From: Gibbsiella quercinecans
GTDB lineage: Bacteria > Pseudomonadota > Gammaproteobacteria > Enterobacterales > Enterobacteriaceae
Direction of reading: 5' to 3'
Assembly (NCBI RefSeq): GCF_002291425.1
Contig: NZ_CP014136.1
Coordinates: forward strand, 1,984,001-2,048,000
Length of the DNA stretch: 64,000 nt
Below, one piece after another: positions 37,649-50,065 of this stretch (the stretch's first letter is position 1; every line of letters begins with the position of its first letter). Under the pieces are notes generated by a model that ran no database searches, was not told the DNA's origin, and saw only the letters and a program-made list of their open reading frames with translations. The position numbers and the translations under genes are program-made.

Positions 37649-37984
37649 TTACTGCGGGATATCGCTGCTTGGCTTGGCTGGTGCGGCCGGTGCAGGCGCC
37701 TGCTCAGTTTTCACTGGCTGGCCCAGATTTTCCCACTCACTGCCTTTTTTGCTTTGGTTGCTGCTCAGGTTGCCCAAAATCAGGCTAATGACGAAAAACA
37801 ACGTCGCCAGTACCGCCGTCATACGGGTCATGAAGTTACCGGAACCACTCGAACCAAACAGCGTGCCGGAAGCACCTGCGCCGAATGAGGCTCCCATATC
37901 AGCACCTTTACCTTGCTGCAGCATAATCAGAGCCACAAGCCCGATTGAGATCAGCAGGAAAATTACCAAAAGAGCTTCGTACAT
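37649..37984 (-). CDS. secG: Protein-export membrane protein SecG
   Basis: The 111-residue protein has two membrane helices (about 3-22 and 53-72) with the conserved cytoplasmic loop LQQGKGADMGASFGAGAS. SecG assists SecYE translocation. The Pro/Ala-rich C-terminal tail is variable in the family. It is followed by leuU and metY. Confidence 0.97.
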   Translation of the reverse strand: MYEALLVIFLLISIGLVALIMLQQGKGADMGASFGAGASGTLFGSSGSGNFMTRMTAVLATLFFVISLILGNLSSNQSKKGSEWENLGQPVKTEQAPAPAAPAKPSSDIPQ

Positions 37985-38163
37985 AGTTGTACCTGTATCC
38001 TTGCGGGTTCACCGCGAACCAAAGGCTTCTCACCAAAAAAGCAGGCGTTTTTATCAACTACCCACTGAAGCGGGTGTGAATACTAACCAAAGCCGTCAAA
38101 GCGCGCAAGGGCAATTTACTACCGCCGGCGCGTTTGCGGAAAAAAACGCCAAAAAGGGTTTCA

Positions 38164-38189
38164 CCGGCGGCATGGCCCACCGCCGCCGG
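38164..38189 (-). terminator. Hairpin after glmM
   Basis: An 8-bp GC stem (38164-38171 with 38182-38189) with a 10-nt loop begins 14 bp after the glmM stop on the minus strand, with T-rich stretches following some distance away (CCCTTTTT, then GTTTTTTT). It is a moderate candidate for the glmM terminator. Confidence 0.45.
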
Positions 38190-38202
38190 GTAACCGACTG
38201 TT

Positions 38203-39540
38203 TTAACCGGCGGATTTCACCGCATCGGCAATACGGTTTGCCAGCGCGGTGACCTGCTGCTCGTCTTCCCCTTCCACCATCACGCGGATCAGGGGTTCGG
38301 TGCCGGATTTACGCAGCAGCACGCGGCCACGGCCGGCCAATTCAGCTTCCACCGCTTCGGCTTCTTTCAGCACCGCGGCAGACTCCAGCGGGTTGTGCTC
38401 GCCGGCAAAGCGCACGTTGACCAGCACCTGCGGCAGCAGTTTCATCCCGCTGCACAGATCGTGCAGAGACATATGGTTGCGCACCATCGCCGTCAGCACC
38501 TGCAGGCCAGCGACAATACCATCACCGGTGGTGGTTTTATCCAGCAAAATCACGTGGCCGGAGTTTTCCGCCCCGATGCGCCACCCCAATTCCTGCATTT
38601 TTTCCAGCACGTAGCGGTCACCCACTTTCGCGCGGGCAAAAGGAATGCCCAGTTGTTTCAGCGCCAGTTGCAGGCCCATGTTGCTCATCAGCGTGCCCAC
38701 GGCGCCGCCGCGCAGTTGGCCCTGGCGCAGCCCTTCACGGGCGATGATATACAGAATCTGGTCGCCATCTACCTTGTTGCCCAAATGGTCAACCATCATG
38801 ACGCGGTCGCCGTCGCCGTCAAATGCCAGCCCGACGTGGGCTTTTTCCGCCAGCACGCGTTCCTGCAGTTGGCGCACGTCGGTCGCGCCGCATTTTTCGT
38901 TGATGTTCATGCCGTCCGGCTCAATGCCGATGGCGATCACCTTCGCCCCCAGCTCGCGCAGCACGCTCGGCGCGATGTGGTAGGTGGCACCATTCGCGCA
39001 GTCAACCACCACTTTCAGCCCCTTCAGGCTCAGCTCGCTCGGGAAGGTGCCTTTACAAAATTCAATGTAGCGGCCGGCGGCGTCGATGATCCGGCTGGCC
39101 TTACCCAACTCGGCGGATTCAACGCAGGTCAATGGTTTTTCCATCTCGGCCTCAATCGCCTCTTCAACCTCATCCGGCAGCTTGGCGCCATCGATGGAAA
39201 AGAACTTGATGCCGTTATCGTAAAACGGGTTGTGCGAAGCCGAAATCACAATGCCGGCCTCGGCGCGGAAAGTCCGCGTCAGGTACGCCACCGCAGGCGT
39301 CGGCATCGGGCCGGTGAACGAAGCGGACAGCCCCGCAGCCGCCAGGCCGGCTTCCAACGCTGACTCCAGCATATAGCCGGAGATACGGGTGTCTTTGCCA
39401 ATGATGATCTTGCGAGAGCCATGACGCGCCAGCACTTTCCCTGCCGCCCAACCGAGCTTAAGGACGAAGTCCGGGGTTATCGGGCTGTCACCGACTTTGC
39501 CACGGATGCCGTCGGTGCCAAAATATTTACGCTCGCTCAT
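38203..39540 (-). CDS. glmM: Phosphoglucosamine mutase
   Basis: The 445-residue alpha-D-phosphohexomutase has the active-site SASHNP motif with Ser102, the DGDGDR metal loop and the C-terminal phosphate-binding [11 protein letters not shown]. It interconverts glucosamine-6-phosphate and glucosamine-1-phosphate for UDP-GlcNAc synthesis. It starts 5 bp after folP, so the two form an operon. Confidence 0.99.
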   Translation of the reverse strand: MSERKYFGTDGIRGKVGDSPITPDFVLKLGWAAGKVLARHGSRKIIIGKDTRISGYMLESALEAGLAAAGLSASFTGPMPTPAVAYLTRTFRAEAGIVISASHNPFYDNGIKFFSIDGAKLPDEVEEAIEAEMEKPLTCVESAELGKASRIIDAAGRYIEFCKGTFPSELSLKGLKVVVDCANGATYHIAPSVLRELGAKVIAIGIEPDGMNINEKCGATDVRQLQERVLAEKAHVGLAFDGDGDRVMMVDHLGNKVDGDQILYIIAREGLRQGQLRGGAVGTLMSNMGLQLALKQLGIPFARAKVGDRYVLEKMQELGWRIGAENSGHVILLDKTTTGDGIVAGLQVLTAMVRNHMSLHDLCSGMKLLPQVLVNVRFAGEHNPLESAAVLKEAEAVEAELAGRGRVLLRKSGTEPLIRVMVEGEDEQQVTALANRIADAVKSAG

Positions 39541-39545
39541 AGTCT

Positions 39546-40382
39546 CTACTGTCCCTTAGCTAAAAGTGTTGCCTCGACGACACGCATCGCCTCGACGGTT
39601 TCTTTAACGTCATGCACTCTGACAATCTGCGCGCCCTGCATCGCAGCGATAACCGCGCAGGCAACGCTGCCGATAAGCCGTTGTTCAGGCGGTACATTAA
39701 GCAGTTGGCCAATCATGGATTTACGTGACATGCCCACCAATAGCGGCAAACCGAAATGATGAAACTCGGATAACCGTGCCAGAAGCTGATAATTATGCGC
39801 CAGATTCTTACCGAAACCGAAGCCTGGGTCGAGCAGCAATTTCTGATTTGTTATCCCCGCCGCATTGCAGCGGGCAATATGGTGCTGGAAAAACGCATTC
39901 ACATCACCAATCAGATCGTCATACTGCGGCGCCTGTTGCATCGTGCGTGGTTCGCCCTGCATGTGCATCAGGCACACCGGCAGTTCACTTTGTGCCGCTG
40001 CAGCCAATGCGCCCGGTTCCTGTAACGATCGCACATCGTTGATCAAATGCGCGCCCGCGTTTGCGGATTCGCGGATCACCGCCGCCTTCGAGGTATCAAC
40101 CGAAATAAAGACTTCAAAGCGCTGCGCCAGCGCTTCAACCACCGGCACCACGCGCGCCAACTCCTCGTCGTCGCTGACATCGGCCGCCCCGGGGCGGGTT
40201 GATTCGCCGCCCACATCGATCATCGTCGCGCCTGCGGCAATCATCGCCTGCGCATGCTGCAGCGCGGCATTCAGCGAATTATGGCGGCCGCCGTCAGAGA
40301 AGGAGTCAGGTGTGACGTTGAGAATGCCCATCACCTGCGGATGGGTGAGGTCAAGAGTCATGTCGCGCACGGTCAACTGCAT
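39546..40382 (-). CDS. folP: Dihydropteroate synthase
   Basis: The 278-residue TIM-barrel enzyme has the pterin-site motif [14 protein letters not shown] and the GESTRPGA loop. It joins dihydropterin pyrophosphate and p-aminobenzoate and is the sulfonamide target. A terminator separates it from ftsH upstream; glmM follows directly. Confidence 0.98.
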   Translation of the reverse strand: MQLTVRDMTLDLTHPQVMGILNVTPDSFSDGGRHNSLNAALQHAQAMIAAGATMIDVGGESTRPGAADVSDDEELARVVPVVEALAQRFEVFISVDTSKAAVIRESANAGAHLINDVRSLQEPGALAAAAQSELPVCLMHMQGEPRTMQQAPQYDDLIGDVNAFFQHHIARCNAAGITNQKLLLDPGFGFGKNLAHNYQLLARLSEFHHFGLPLLVGMSRKSMIGQLLNVPPEQRLIGSVACAVIAAMQGAQIVRVHDVKETVEAMRVVEATLLAKGQ

Positions 40383-40425
40383 GATAAATCTACCTTACTG
40401 TTCCGAATTCATCGCCCATTGGGCA

Positions 40426-40453
40426 ATAAAAAACCCCGGGCTGGCCGGGGTTT
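40426..40453 (-). terminator. Terminator between ftsH and folP
   Basis: A 9-bp stem (40431-40439 with 40445-40453) with a 5-nt loop is followed on the minus strand by a run of six T residues and ATT. It lies 20 bp after the ftsH stop, so folP-glmM expression needs read-through or its own promoter. Confidence 0.85.
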
Positions 40454-40473
40454 GATGTTATTGCACAGCCAAC

Positions 40474-42405
40474 TTACTTGTCGAGCTGTTCAGACATAGT
40501 GTTGCCTGGGTTTGGCGTACGTGGCTCATCAACCGGCGTCGGCGCTTTCGGGCTGCCGCCGTTGTCAGAGCTGTTGTTTTTGCTCGCATCATCCCAGCCT
40601 GCCGGCGGGCGCACGTCTTTACGGTTCATCAGATCGTCGATCTGCGGCGCGTCGATGGTTTCATATTTCATCAGGGCATCCTTCATTGAGTGCAGGATAT
40701 CCATGTTTTCCATCAACAGCGTACGCGCACGGGTGTAGTTGCGTTCAATCAGCGACTTCACTTCCTGATCGATAATGCGCGCCGTTTCATCAGACATGTG
40801 CTTCGCCTTGGCCACCGAGCGGCCCAGGAACACTTCGCCTTCCTCTTCGGCATACAACAGCGGCCCCAGCTTCTCGGAGAAGCCCCATTGGGTCACCATG
40901 TTGCGCGCGATGGAGGTGGCGACTTTAATGTCATTCGACGCACCGGTAGACACTTTTTCCGGCCCGTAGATGATCTCTTCCGCCAGGCGGCCACCGTACA
41001 GCGTGGAAATCTGGCTCTCCAGCTTCTGGCGGCTGGCGCTGATCGCATCGCCTTCCGGCAGGAAGAACGTCACACCCAATGCGCGGCCACGCGGAATAAT
41101 CGTTACCTTATGCACAGGATCGTGTTCAGGAACCAGGCGGCCGATGATGGCGTGGCCTGCTTCGTGATACGCGGTCGATTCTTTCTGCGCTTCGGTCATC
41201 ACCATGGAGCGGCGTTCAGCCCCCATCATGATCTTGTCTTTGGCTTTCTCAAACTCCACCATCGACACGACACGCTTGTTACCGCGGGCGGCAAACAAGG
41301 CGGCTTCATTCACCAGGTTCGCCAGATCGGCGCCGGAGAAGCCAGGGGTACCACGTGCAATCACCGAGGCGTCGATATCCGCCGCCAAAGGTACGCGGCG
41401 CATATGCACTTTCAGAATCTGCTCACGGCCGCGTACGTCCGGCAGCCCAACCACAACCTGGCGGTCAAAACGGCCAGGACGCAGCAGCGCAGGGTCCAGC
41501 ACGTCCGGGCGGTTAGTCGCGGCAATCACGATAATGCCTTCGTTGCCTTCGAAACCGTCCATCTCAACCAGCATCTGGTTCAGCGTCTGTTCACGTTCAT
41601 CGTGACCACCACCCAGGCCGGCGCCACGCTGGCGACCGACGGCGTCGATTTCATCGATGAAGATGATGCACGGCGCGGCCTTCTTGGCCTGCTCGAACAT
41701 GTCGCGCACGCGGGAAGCACCCACACCGACGAACATTTCAACGAAGTCGGAACCGGAAATGGTGAAGAACGGTACTTTGGCCTCGCCCGCAATGGCTTTC
41801 GCCAGCAGGGTTTTACCGGTACCCGGTGGCCCCACCATCAGCACGCCTTTCGGGATCTTGCCGCCCAACTTCTGGAAACGGCTCGGCTCGCGCAGGTATT
41901 CCACCAGTTCGCTGACTTCTTCTTTGGCTTCGTCACAGCCCGCAACGTCGGCAAACGTGGTTTTGATCTGGTCTTCCGTCAGCATGCGGGCCTTGCTCTT
42001 GCCGAAGGACATCGCGCCCTTGCCGCCGCCGCCCTGCATTTGCCGCATAAAGAAAATCCAGACGCCGATCAGCAATAGCATCGGGAACCAGGAAATAAAG
42101 ATAGAAGCCAGCAAACTCGGCTCTTCAGGCGGTTCACCGACAACTTTCACATTCTTGGTCAGTAACGTATCCAACAGTTTTGGATCGTTAACAGGGATAA
42201 AAGTCGTGTATCGGTTACTATCTTTCTTGGTAACGTTGATCTCACGTCCGTTAATTCGTGCTTCACGAATCTGATCTTGGGTCAGTTCGGACATGAAGGT
42301 AGAGTAATCTACCCTACGGCCATTCGACTCGCTGGGCCCAAAGCTCTGGAATACGGACATCAATACTACCGCGATGACCAACCAGAGAATTAGGTTTTTC
42401 GCCAT
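40474..42405 (-). CDS. ftsH: ATP-dependent zinc metalloprotease FtsH
   Basis: The 643-residue inner-membrane protease has two N-terminal helices (about 4-22 and 98-118) flanking a small periplasmic domain, an AAA+ domain with GPPGTGKT and the second region of homology, and the M41 zinc motif HEAGH. It degrades sigma-32, LpxC and unassembled membrane proteins. I prefer the ATG at 42405 (MAKNLILW) to the TTG at 42414, which would add MSD. It is 56 bp after rlmE. Confidence 0.99.
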   Translation of the reverse strand: MAKNLILWLVIAVVLMSVFQSFGPSESNGRRVDYSTFMSELTQDQIREARINGREINVTKKDSNRYTTFIPVNDPKLLDTLLTKNVKVVGEPPEEPSLLASIFISWFPMLLLIGVWIFFMRQMQGGGGKGAMSFGKSKARMLTEDQIKTTFADVAGCDEAKEEVSELVEYLREPSRFQKLGGKIPKGVLMVGPPGTGKTLLAKAIAGEAKVPFFTISGSDFVEMFVGVGASRVRDMFEQAKKAAPCIIFIDEIDAVGRQRGAGLGGGHDEREQTLNQMLVEMDGFEGNEGIIVIAATNRPDVLDPALLRPGRFDRQVVVGLPDVRGREQILKVHMRRVPLAADIDASVIARGTPGFSGADLANLVNEAALFAARGNKRVVSMVEFEKAKDKIMMGAERRSMVMTEAQKESTAYHEAGHAIIGRLVPEHDPVHKVTIIPRGRALGVTFFLPEGDAISASRQKLESQISTLYGGRLAEEIIYGPEKVSTGASNDIKVATSIARNMVTQWGFSEKLGPLLYAEEEGEVFLGRSVAKAKHMSDETARIIDQEVKSLIERNYTRARTLLMENMDILHSMKDALMKYETIDAPQIDDLMNRKDVRPPAGWDDASKNNSSDNGGSPKAPTPVDEPRTPNPGNTMSEQLDK

Positions 42406-42461
42406 GTCACTCAAGGGATTAACCTCATATTACAACTGTGTTAACAAACAGCGTTAGGGTA

Positions 42462-43091
42462 CTACAGTTTGCGCCCTGTCGCTACAATGTACACTTCACG
42501 CGAACGTGCGCGAGAAGCGTCTGGCTTACGAATCTTAACCTTCGTAAACAGGGAGCGAATTTCCCGCAGATACTCGTCAAAGCCATCTCCCTGGAACACC
42601 TTCACCAGAAAACTTCCACCTGGTGCGAGAACATCACGACACATATCAAGCGCGAGTTCAACCAGATACATCGATCTTGGTATATCGACTGCCGGGGTGC
42701 CACTCATATTCGGGGCCATGTCGGACATGACCACCTGAACCTTACTTTCACCTACACGTTCCATCAAGGCTTTTAGCACCAGTTCATCACGAAAGTCGCC
42801 CTGAAGGAAATCGACGCCGACGATAGGATCCATCGGCAAAAGATCGCAGGCAATAATACGCCCGCTGCCGCCGATCTGGGTCACGACGTACTGCGACCAG
42901 CCACCTGGCGCTGCGCCCAAATCCACGACGGTCATTCCCGGTTTAAACAGTTTGTCACTTTGCTGTATTTCATCAAGTTTAAACCAGGCGCGAGATCGCA
43001 GCCCTTTTTTCTGCGCCTGTTGCACATATTTATCGCTAAAGTGTTCTTGTAACCAGCGACTGGAACTGGCCGAACGCTTTTTATTCGCCAT
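42462..43091 (-). CDS. rlmE: 23S rRNA 2'-O-ribose methyltransferase RlmE (FtsJ)
   Basis: The 209-residue protein equals E. coli RlmE in length. The Rossmann SAM motif is [12 protein letters not shown], and catalytic Lys/Asp residues lie in the conserved [10 protein letters not shown] and VKVFQG segments. It methylates U2552 of 23S rRNA. The ATG at 43091 follows GGAAAACGAG. It is cotranscribed with ftsH and divergent from yhbY. Confidence 0.98.
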   Translation of the reverse strand: MANKKRSASSSRWLQEHFSDKYVQQAQKKGLRSRAWFKLDEIQQSDKLFKPGMTVVDLGAAPGGWSQYVVTQIGGSGRIIACDLLPMDPIVGVDFLQGDFRDELVLKALMERVGESKVQVVMSDMAPNMSGTPAVDIPRSMYLVELALDMCRDVLAPGGSFLVKVFQGDGFDEYLREIRSLFTKVKIRKPDASRARSREVYIVATGRKL

Positions 43092-43235
43092 CTCGTTTTC
43101 CAACTATCCTAAAAAGAGCCTTATGCCAAGTTCGCGACTCACGTAGACTCCCACAGGTCACAGACCGATTTGGTGATATACATGAGATGGCGGTAGAATG
43201 TACCGTTTTCAATCCCAACTTAAGCAAAAAAGACA

Positions 43236-43529
43236 ATGAATCTGAATAACAAACAAAAACAGCACCTGAAAGGCTTGGCGCACCCGTTAAAACCGGTAGT
43301 CATGCTGGGTAATAACGGTCTGACCGAAGGGGTGCTGGCTGAAATAGAACAGGCTCTGGAGCACCATGAGCTGATCAAGGTAAAGATCGCGGCTGAAGAT
43401 CGCGAAACCAAGTCCCTGATCGCCGACGCTATCGTTCGTGAAACCGGCGCCTGCAACGTACAGGTTATCGGTGGTACGCTCGTGCTTTATCGCCCAAGCA
43501 AAGAGCGAAAAATCAGTTTACCGCGTTAA
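43236..43529 (+). CDS. yhbY: YhbY, CRM-domain ribosome-associated protein
   Basis: The 97-residue CRM/YhbY domain protein has the GXXG-type RNA loop (MLGNNGLTEG). It associates with pre-50S particles in E. coli. The ribosome site is weak. It is divergent from rlmE and followed by a strong terminator. Confidence 0.96.
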   Translation: MNLNNKQKQHLKGLAHPLKPVVMLGNNGLTEGVLAEIEQALEHHELIKVKIAAEDRETKSLIADAIVRETGACNVQVIGGTLVLYRPSKERKISLPR

Positions 43530-43573
43530 ACGCCGCCAGTTTAGCGAAAAGGTGCCATGCACCGGTTCAAGAT

Positions 43574-43596
43574 AAAAGGCCGCGTGCGGCCTTTTT
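43574..43596 (+). terminator. Rho-independent terminator of yhbY
   Basis: A 10-bp stem (43574-43583 with 43586-43595) with a 2-nt apex is followed by T residues, between convergent yhbY and greA. The flanking A-run makes it usable on both strands. Confidence 0.88.
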
Positions 43597-43643
43597 CCTT
43601 TCTTTACAAAAAGCTGGCTAACTTATAACCAGAGCCGGCGCGA

Positions 43644-44120
43644 TCAAAGATATTCGACCTTCAGGATTTCATATTCAACGTCGCCGCCTGGGGTGTTAAT
43701 CACCACCACATCATCATGCTCTTTGCCGATCAAACCGCGCGCCATCGGTGAGTTTACCGAAATCAGATTTTTCTTGAAGTCGGCCTCATCGTCACCCACG
43801 ATGCGGTATGTCACTTCGTCATCGGTATCCAGGTTCAATATCGATACGGTAGCGCCAAAAATCACACGGCCGTTAGCGGGCATCTTGGTGACGTCGATCA
43901 CCTGCGCGTTTGACAGTTTGGCTTCAATTTCCTGAATGCGCCCTTCGCAGAACCCTTGTTGTTCACGGGCCGCATGGTATTCCGCATTTTCTTTCAGATC
44001 GCCGTGTTCACGGGCTTCCGCGATGTCGGCAATGATTTTCGGCCGGCGCACGGTTTTCAAATGTTCAAGTTCTTCACGCAGCTTTTCTGCGCCAAGCAAG
44101 GTCATCGGAATCTGTTTCAT
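43644..44120 (-). CDS. greA: Transcription elongation factor GreA
   Basis: The 158-residue protein equals E. coli GreA in length: an N-terminal coiled coil whose tip carries Asp and Glu in [11 protein letters not shown], and a C-terminal FKBP-like domain. It stimulates RNA cleavage in backtracked RNA polymerase. A hairpin about 110 bp upstream resembles the GraL leader RNA site of E. coli. It is divergent from dacB. Confidence 0.98.
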   Translation of the reverse strand: MKQIPMTLLGAEKLREELEHLKTVRRPKIIADIAEAREHGDLKENAEYHAAREQQGFCEGRIQEIEAKLSNAQVIDVTKMPANGRVIFGATVSILNLDTDDEVTYRIVGDDEADFKKNLISVNSPMARGLIGKEHDDVVVINTPGGDVEYEILKVEYL

Positions 44121-44217
44121 AGTATCAATACCTCTAAATCATTCCTGTTCAAATAACCGTCATCCTGACGTATTCGTATGAAAAAACGGAGGGTTACACA
44201 CCACCGTTTCCAGGCGA

Positions 44218-44259
44218 CAAACAAAAGAAGCCTGACTCGGGCCAAGTGCCCGAGTCAGG
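44218..44259 (-). ncRNA. Hairpin in the greA leader, candidate GraL-type terminated RNA
   Basis: A perfect 12-bp stem (44231-44242 with 44248-44259) with a 5-nt loop is followed on the minus strand by CTTCTTTTGTTTG. On that strand it lies in the 5' leader of greA, where E. coli makes the short terminated RNA GraL. A TAAAAT box about 30 bp upstream on the minus strand could be the -10. It could alternatively be a dacB leader hairpin, but the T-rich tail is better on the minus strand. Confidence 0.5.
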
Positions 44260-44376
44260 TTCGGTTTTGCATTTTGATACGTATTTTACCGTAGAGTTCC
44301 TTAGGGGTCATCGTTTACTTTTTCCCTTAATGCACCGTAGTATGACGGCACGTTATCCAGCAGTTAGCCCGAGATT

Positions 44377-45810
44377 ATGCGTTTTCCACGAATTGTCAGT
44401 GCATTGGCCTGTGCATTTGCCCTTAATGCAAATGCGGCCCCGGTTGAAGATTACACACAATATTTGCCTGATGGGGCCAACCTTGCCCTGGTCGTTCAGA
44501 AGATTGGGGCCACCACGCCCATCATCGATTATCACTCGCAGCAGATGGCCCTGCCGGCCAGTACGCAAAAGGTGCTGACCGCGCTGGCGGCATTGCTGCA
44601 GCTTGGCCCTGACTATCGGTTTTCCACCACGCTGGAAAGCCAGGGCAGCATCAGCGGCGGCACCCTGCGCGGCAACCTGATTGCGCGTTTTGGCGGCGAT
44701 CCGACCTTTAAACGCCAAAATCTGCGCAACATGGTAGCGGCATTGAAAAAACAGGGCGTGCAGGAAATTAGCGGCGATGTGCTTATCGACACATCCGTGT
44801 TCGCCAGCCACGACAAAGCGCCCGGCTGGCCCTGGAACGACCTGACGCAGTGCTTCAGCGCGCCGCCTGCGGCGGCGATCGTCGATCGCAACTGTTTCTC
44901 GGTCTCGCTTTACAGCGCGCCGACGCCAGGGGAAATGGCGTTTATCCGCGTAGCCTCCTACTACCCGGTGAACATGTTCAGCCAGGTGCGCACCCTGGCA
45001 AAAGGCTCGCCGGATGCCCAGTACTGCGAGCTGGACGTGGTGCCGGGGGAACTGAACCGCTTCACCCTGACCGGCTGCCTGACGCAGCGTAGCGAACCGT
45101 TGCCGCTGGCATTTGCCGTCCAGGATGGTGCCAGCTATGCCGGCGCGATTTTGAAAGATGAATTGACGCAGGCCGGTATCGTGATCAAAGGCCACCTGAA
45201 ACGCCAAACCCAACCGGGCATGAAGGGCGAAGTTATCGCGCAGACCCAGTCGGCGCCGCTGCACGATCTGCTGAAGATCATGCTGAAAAAATCGGACAAC
45301 ATGATTGCCGACACGGTGTTCCGCACCATTGGCCACGAGCGCTTCGGCGTGCCAGGCACCTGGCGTGCAGGTTCGGACGCGGTGCGCCAGGTGCTGCGCC
45401 AAAAAGCCGGCGTGGATCTGGGCAACAATATAGTGGTCGACGGCTCCGGCCTCTCGCGCCACAACCTGCTGACGCCGGCCACCATGATGCAGGCGTTGCA
45501 GTACATCGCCCAGCATGACAACGAGCTGGACTTTATCTCCATGCTGCCGCTGGCGGGGTATGACGGCACGCTGCGCTATCGCGGCGGCCTGCACGAAGCC
45601 GGCGTCGACGGCAAAGTCTCAGCCAAGACCGGTGCATTGCAGGGCGTTTACAACCTGGCGGGCTTTATTACCACCGCGAGCGGCCAACGCTATGCGTTCG
45701 TGCAGTATCTGTCTGGCTACGCCGTGCCGCCGGAAGATCAGAAACAGCGCCGAGTGCCGCTGGTGCGCTTTGAAAGCCGCCTGTACCGGGATATCTACCA
45801 AAACAACTAA
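44377..45810 (+). CDS. dacB: PBP4, D-alanyl-D-alanine carboxypeptidase/endopeptidase
   Basis: The 477-residue protein has a signal peptide (1-20) and the class C low-molecular-weight PBP layout: STQK (nucleophile Ser62), a large insertion domain (about 90-250), SDN near 307 and KTG near 417. It cleaves peptidoglycan crosslinks in the periplasm. It ends in a very strong bidirectional terminator facing obgE. Confidence 0.97.
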   Translation: MRFPRIVSALACAFALNANAAPVEDYTQYLPDGANLALVVQKIGATTPIIDYHSQQMALPASTQKVLTALAALLQLGPDYRFSTTLESQGSISGGTLRGNLIARFGGDPTFKRQNLRNMVAALKKQGVQEISGDVLIDTSVFASHDKAPGWPWNDLTQCFSAPPAAAIVDRNCFSVSLYSAPTPGEMAFIRVASYYPVNMFSQVRTLAKGSPDAQYCELDVVPGELNRFTLTGCLTQRSEPLPLAFAVQDGASYAGAILKDELTQAGIVIKGHLKRQTQPGMKGEVIAQTQSAPLHDLLKIMLKKSDNMIADTVFRTIGHERFGVPGTWRAGSDAVRQVLRQKAGVDLGNNIVVDGSGLSRHNLLTPATMMQALQYIAQHDNELDFISMLPLAGYDGTLRYRGGLHEAGVDGKVSAKTGALQGVYNLAGFITTASGQRYAFVQYLSGYAVPPEDQKQRRVPLVRFESRLYRDIYQNN

Positions 45811-45843
45811 GGCAAGCCGCCGGTTACAACCCGGCCAACGCAA

Positions 45844-45878
45844 ACAAGCCCCGCTTCCCAATGGGAAGCGGGGCTTGT
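45844..45878. terminator. 16-bp perfect hairpin between dacB and obgE
   Basis: Arms at 45844-45859 and 45863-45878 are fully complementary around a 3-nt loop. It lies between convergent genes and looks bidirectional, although T-tracts are short. Confidence 0.8.
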
Positions 45879-45920
45879 CATTAAGCGTGCCGATAAGCAG
45901 GCACGCAGCAGGGCAACTTC

Positions 45921-47102
<1,182 letters not shown>

Positions 47103-47118
47103 TTACCGTCTCCGTAAC

Positions 47119-48090
47119 TCATTCACCGGGCGGCTTCAAAGGAGCAACCCGATTTATTTCTGTCCGACGCGGCCACCAACGGTGGCCGATTGCGGAAAAC
47201 ATAGCGCCCGCCACCACCACGAATGCGCCAATATAACCAACCAGGTTCAGGGGCGGGGCAGCAAACATCTGTGGCCATGCCAAAGCCAATAAATCAGAGA
47301 ACAACAGGGTAAACAACGGGGTGAGCGTCACCAGCGCGCTTACCTGTGCCGCCTGCCAGCGCGCCATGGCTTCAGCCAGCGCGCCATAACCAATCAGCGT
47401 ATTCGCACCGCAAAACAGCAAACAGGCCAATTGCCAGCCGCTAAGCTGGAAAATCACCGCCGGCTCGGCCAGAGGGAATAACGCCGCTGCACATAAAGTG
47501 TACAGCAATACCAGGATTTGTGGTGAAGCCAGACGGCGCAACAACACTTTCTGCGCTACGCCATAAGCGACCCACACCATGGCCGCACATACACCCAACA
47601 GCACCCCCAGGGTGTAATCCGTCAGGCGAGTAAAAATCTCAACCAGGCTAACGTTAAAAAACAGCATCAGCCCGCTAATCAGCATCAATGCGCCAATCAC
47701 CTGGGTGATACGCATCCGTTCTTTCAGTATCAACACGCTGGCAAACATCATGCCTACCGGCGAAAGCTGCCCGATCACCTGGGAAGCCGTCGGGCTCAGG
47801 TATTGTAGCGAGGAGCTAAAGAACACGAAATTCCCCAACAAGCCCGCGGTAGCTATCGCCAGCAGCAGCAGCCAGCGTGACCGCGCAAAGAGCTGCAACG
47901 GCGGCAGACTGCCCCGCACGGCCAAGATCAGGCACAGCCCGATTGCGGCAAGGCTAAAGCGGTACCAGACGATGGTAAACGGCGCCATCGTCTCCAGCAC
48001 TTCTTTCATTGCGATTGGCAGCGCGCCCCAACAAACAGCCGTTGTCAGCGCTAAAAAAATGCCTATGCCAGCCTGCTGTTTTGTTTCCAT
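47119..48090 (-). CDS. yhbE: YhbE, EamA/DMT-family inner-membrane transporter
   Basis: The 323-residue protein has ten predicted membrane helices in two EamA repeats (about 8-140 and 155-295). The substrate is unknown. The ATG at 48090 gives METKQQAGIGIFLALTTAVCWG; the ORF to 48147 runs into the rpmA terminator and is rejected. It lies between rpmA and obgE, as in E. coli. Confidence 0.92.
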   Translation of the reverse strand: METKQQAGIGIFLALTTAVCWGALPIAMKEVLETMAPFTIVWYRFSLAAIGLCLILAVRGSLPPLQLFARSRWLLLLAIATAGLLGNFVFFSSSLQYLSPTASQVIGQLSPVGMMFASVLILKERMRITQVIGALMLISGLMLFFNVSLVEIFTRLTDYTLGVLLGVCAAMVWVAYGVAQKVLLRRLASPQILVLLYTLCAAALFPLAEPAVIFQLSGWQLACLLFCGANTLIGYGALAEAMARWQAAQVSALVTLTPLFTLLFSDLLALAWPQMFAAPPLNLVGYIGAFVVVAGAMFSAIGHRWWPRRTEINRVAPLKPPGE

Positions 48091-48133
48091 GATACCCGTA
48101 TAAGCACCAGGGGAGAGAGGTGTCCATAAATAT

Positions 48134-48166
48134 AAAAAGCCCCGCAACGAATTGCGGGGCTTTTTT
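48134..48166. terminator. Strong terminator between rpmA and yhbE
   Basis: A 14-bp stem (48134-48147 with 48152-48165) with a 4-nt loop has A- and T-runs on both sides. It lies 24 bp after the rpmA stop. yhbE-obgE must be reached by read-through or a promoter inside this gap. Confidence 0.9.
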
Positions 48167-48189
48167 CTATGTAGGACCGGCTCGAAAAA

Positions 48190-48459
<270 letters not shown>

Positions 48460-48464
48460 CTAAC

Positions 48465-48877
<413 letters not shown>

Positions 48878-49044
48878 GAGCAGAATCAGGCCTGAAGTAG
48901 AAAAAAGAAGAAAAAAAACACAGTTTCTTTCGTGGCATTTATCTGGGGCGTTTTTCAAGTACAATCAGGAAACAGTTACCGCCATGCACCGATGTGAACA
49001 GCGATCTGATCGCTGTGAAGAGAAACACAGCTGAAAAAAATACA

Positions 49045-50016
49045 ATGAAACCAGAACAAATTACCGATTTAACCGCGCAAGATATGGCGGACGTGAACGC
49101 AATCATTCTCGAACAGTTGAATTCCGAAGTCACGCTCATCAATCAGCTTGGCTATTACATCATCAGCGGCGGCGGTAAGCGCATTCGCCCGATGATCGCC
49201 GTGTTGGCGGCACGGGCACTGCAGTATGAAGGCAACAAGCACGTTACCGTCGCTGCGCTGATTGAATTCATCCACACCGCCACCCTATTACACGACGATG
49301 TAGTAGATGAATCCGACATGCGCCGCGGCAAAGCCACCGCCAACGCCGCTTTCGGCAACGCCGCCAGCGTGCTGGTCGGCGATTTCATTTATACCCGCGC
49401 TTTCCAGATGATGACCAGCCTGGAATCCTTGCGCGTGCTGGCGCTGATGTCGGAAGCGGTCAACGTCATCGCCGAAGGGGAAGTGCTGCAGTTAATGAAC
49501 GTCCACGATCCCGATATTACCGAAGAAAGCTATATGCGGGTGATCTACAGCAAAACCGCGCGCCTGTTTGAAGCCGCTGCCCAGTCTTCCGCGATTTTGG
49601 CGGGCGCCAGCGAAGCCGAAGAAAACAGCCTGCGCGATTACGGCAGATACCTGGGCACCGCGTTCCAACTGATCGACGATCTGCTCGATTACAGCGCCGA
49701 TGGCGCCACGCTGGGCAAAAACACCGGTGACGATCTTAACGAAGGGAAACCGACGCTACCACTGCTGCATGCCATGCACCATGGCAACAGCGAGCAGGCG
49801 GCGCTCATCCGCGAGGCGATTGAGCAAGGCAACGGCCGCCATCTGCTGGAGCCGGTCTTGGCAGCCATGCAGCAATGCGGCTCGTTGGAATATACCCGTC
49901 TGCGTGCAGAGGAAGAAGCCGACAAAGCTATCGCCGCCCTGCAGGTTTTACCGGCATCGCCATACCGCCAGGCGTTGGAAGGCCTGGCGCATATGGCGGT
50001 ACAGAGAAACCATTAA
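49045..50016 (+). CDS. ispB: Octaprenyl diphosphate synthase
   Basis: The 323-residue trans-prenyltransferase has both aspartate-rich motifs (DDVVDESD and DDLLD) and GGGKRIRP. It makes the C40 side chain of ubiquinone and menaquinone. The ATG at 49045 gives the E. coli length; the GTG at 48994 would add 17 residues. The ribosome site is weak. A TACAAT box is seen at 48960-48965. It is divergent from rplU. Confidence 0.97.
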   Translation: MKPEQITDLTAQDMADVNAIILEQLNSEVTLINQLGYYIISGGGKRIRPMIAVLAARALQYEGNKHVTVAALIEFIHTATLLHDDVVDESDMRRGKATANAAFGNAASVLVGDFIYTRAFQMMTSLESLRVLALMSEAVNVIAEGEVLQLMNVHDPDITEESYMRVIYSKTARLFEAAAQSSAILAGASEAEENSLRDYGRYLGTAFQLIDDLLDYSADGATLGKNTGDDLNEGKPTLPLLHAMHHGNSEQAALIREAIEQGNGRHLLEPVLAAMQQCGSLEYTRLRAEEEADKAIAALQVLPASPYRQALEGLAHMAVQRNH

Positions 50017-50040
50017 GAACGTAATACGGCCGTCAGTTTT

Positions 50041-50065
50041 CATAGGCCCGCAGCCCGGGCCTATG
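50041..50065 (+). terminator. Hairpin between ispB and the Mu-repressor-like gene
   Basis: A 10-bp perfect stem (50041-50050 with 50056-50065) with a 5-nt loop lies 24 bp after ispB. Its right arm contains the stop codon of the convergent gene. No T-tract follows. Confidence 0.6.
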
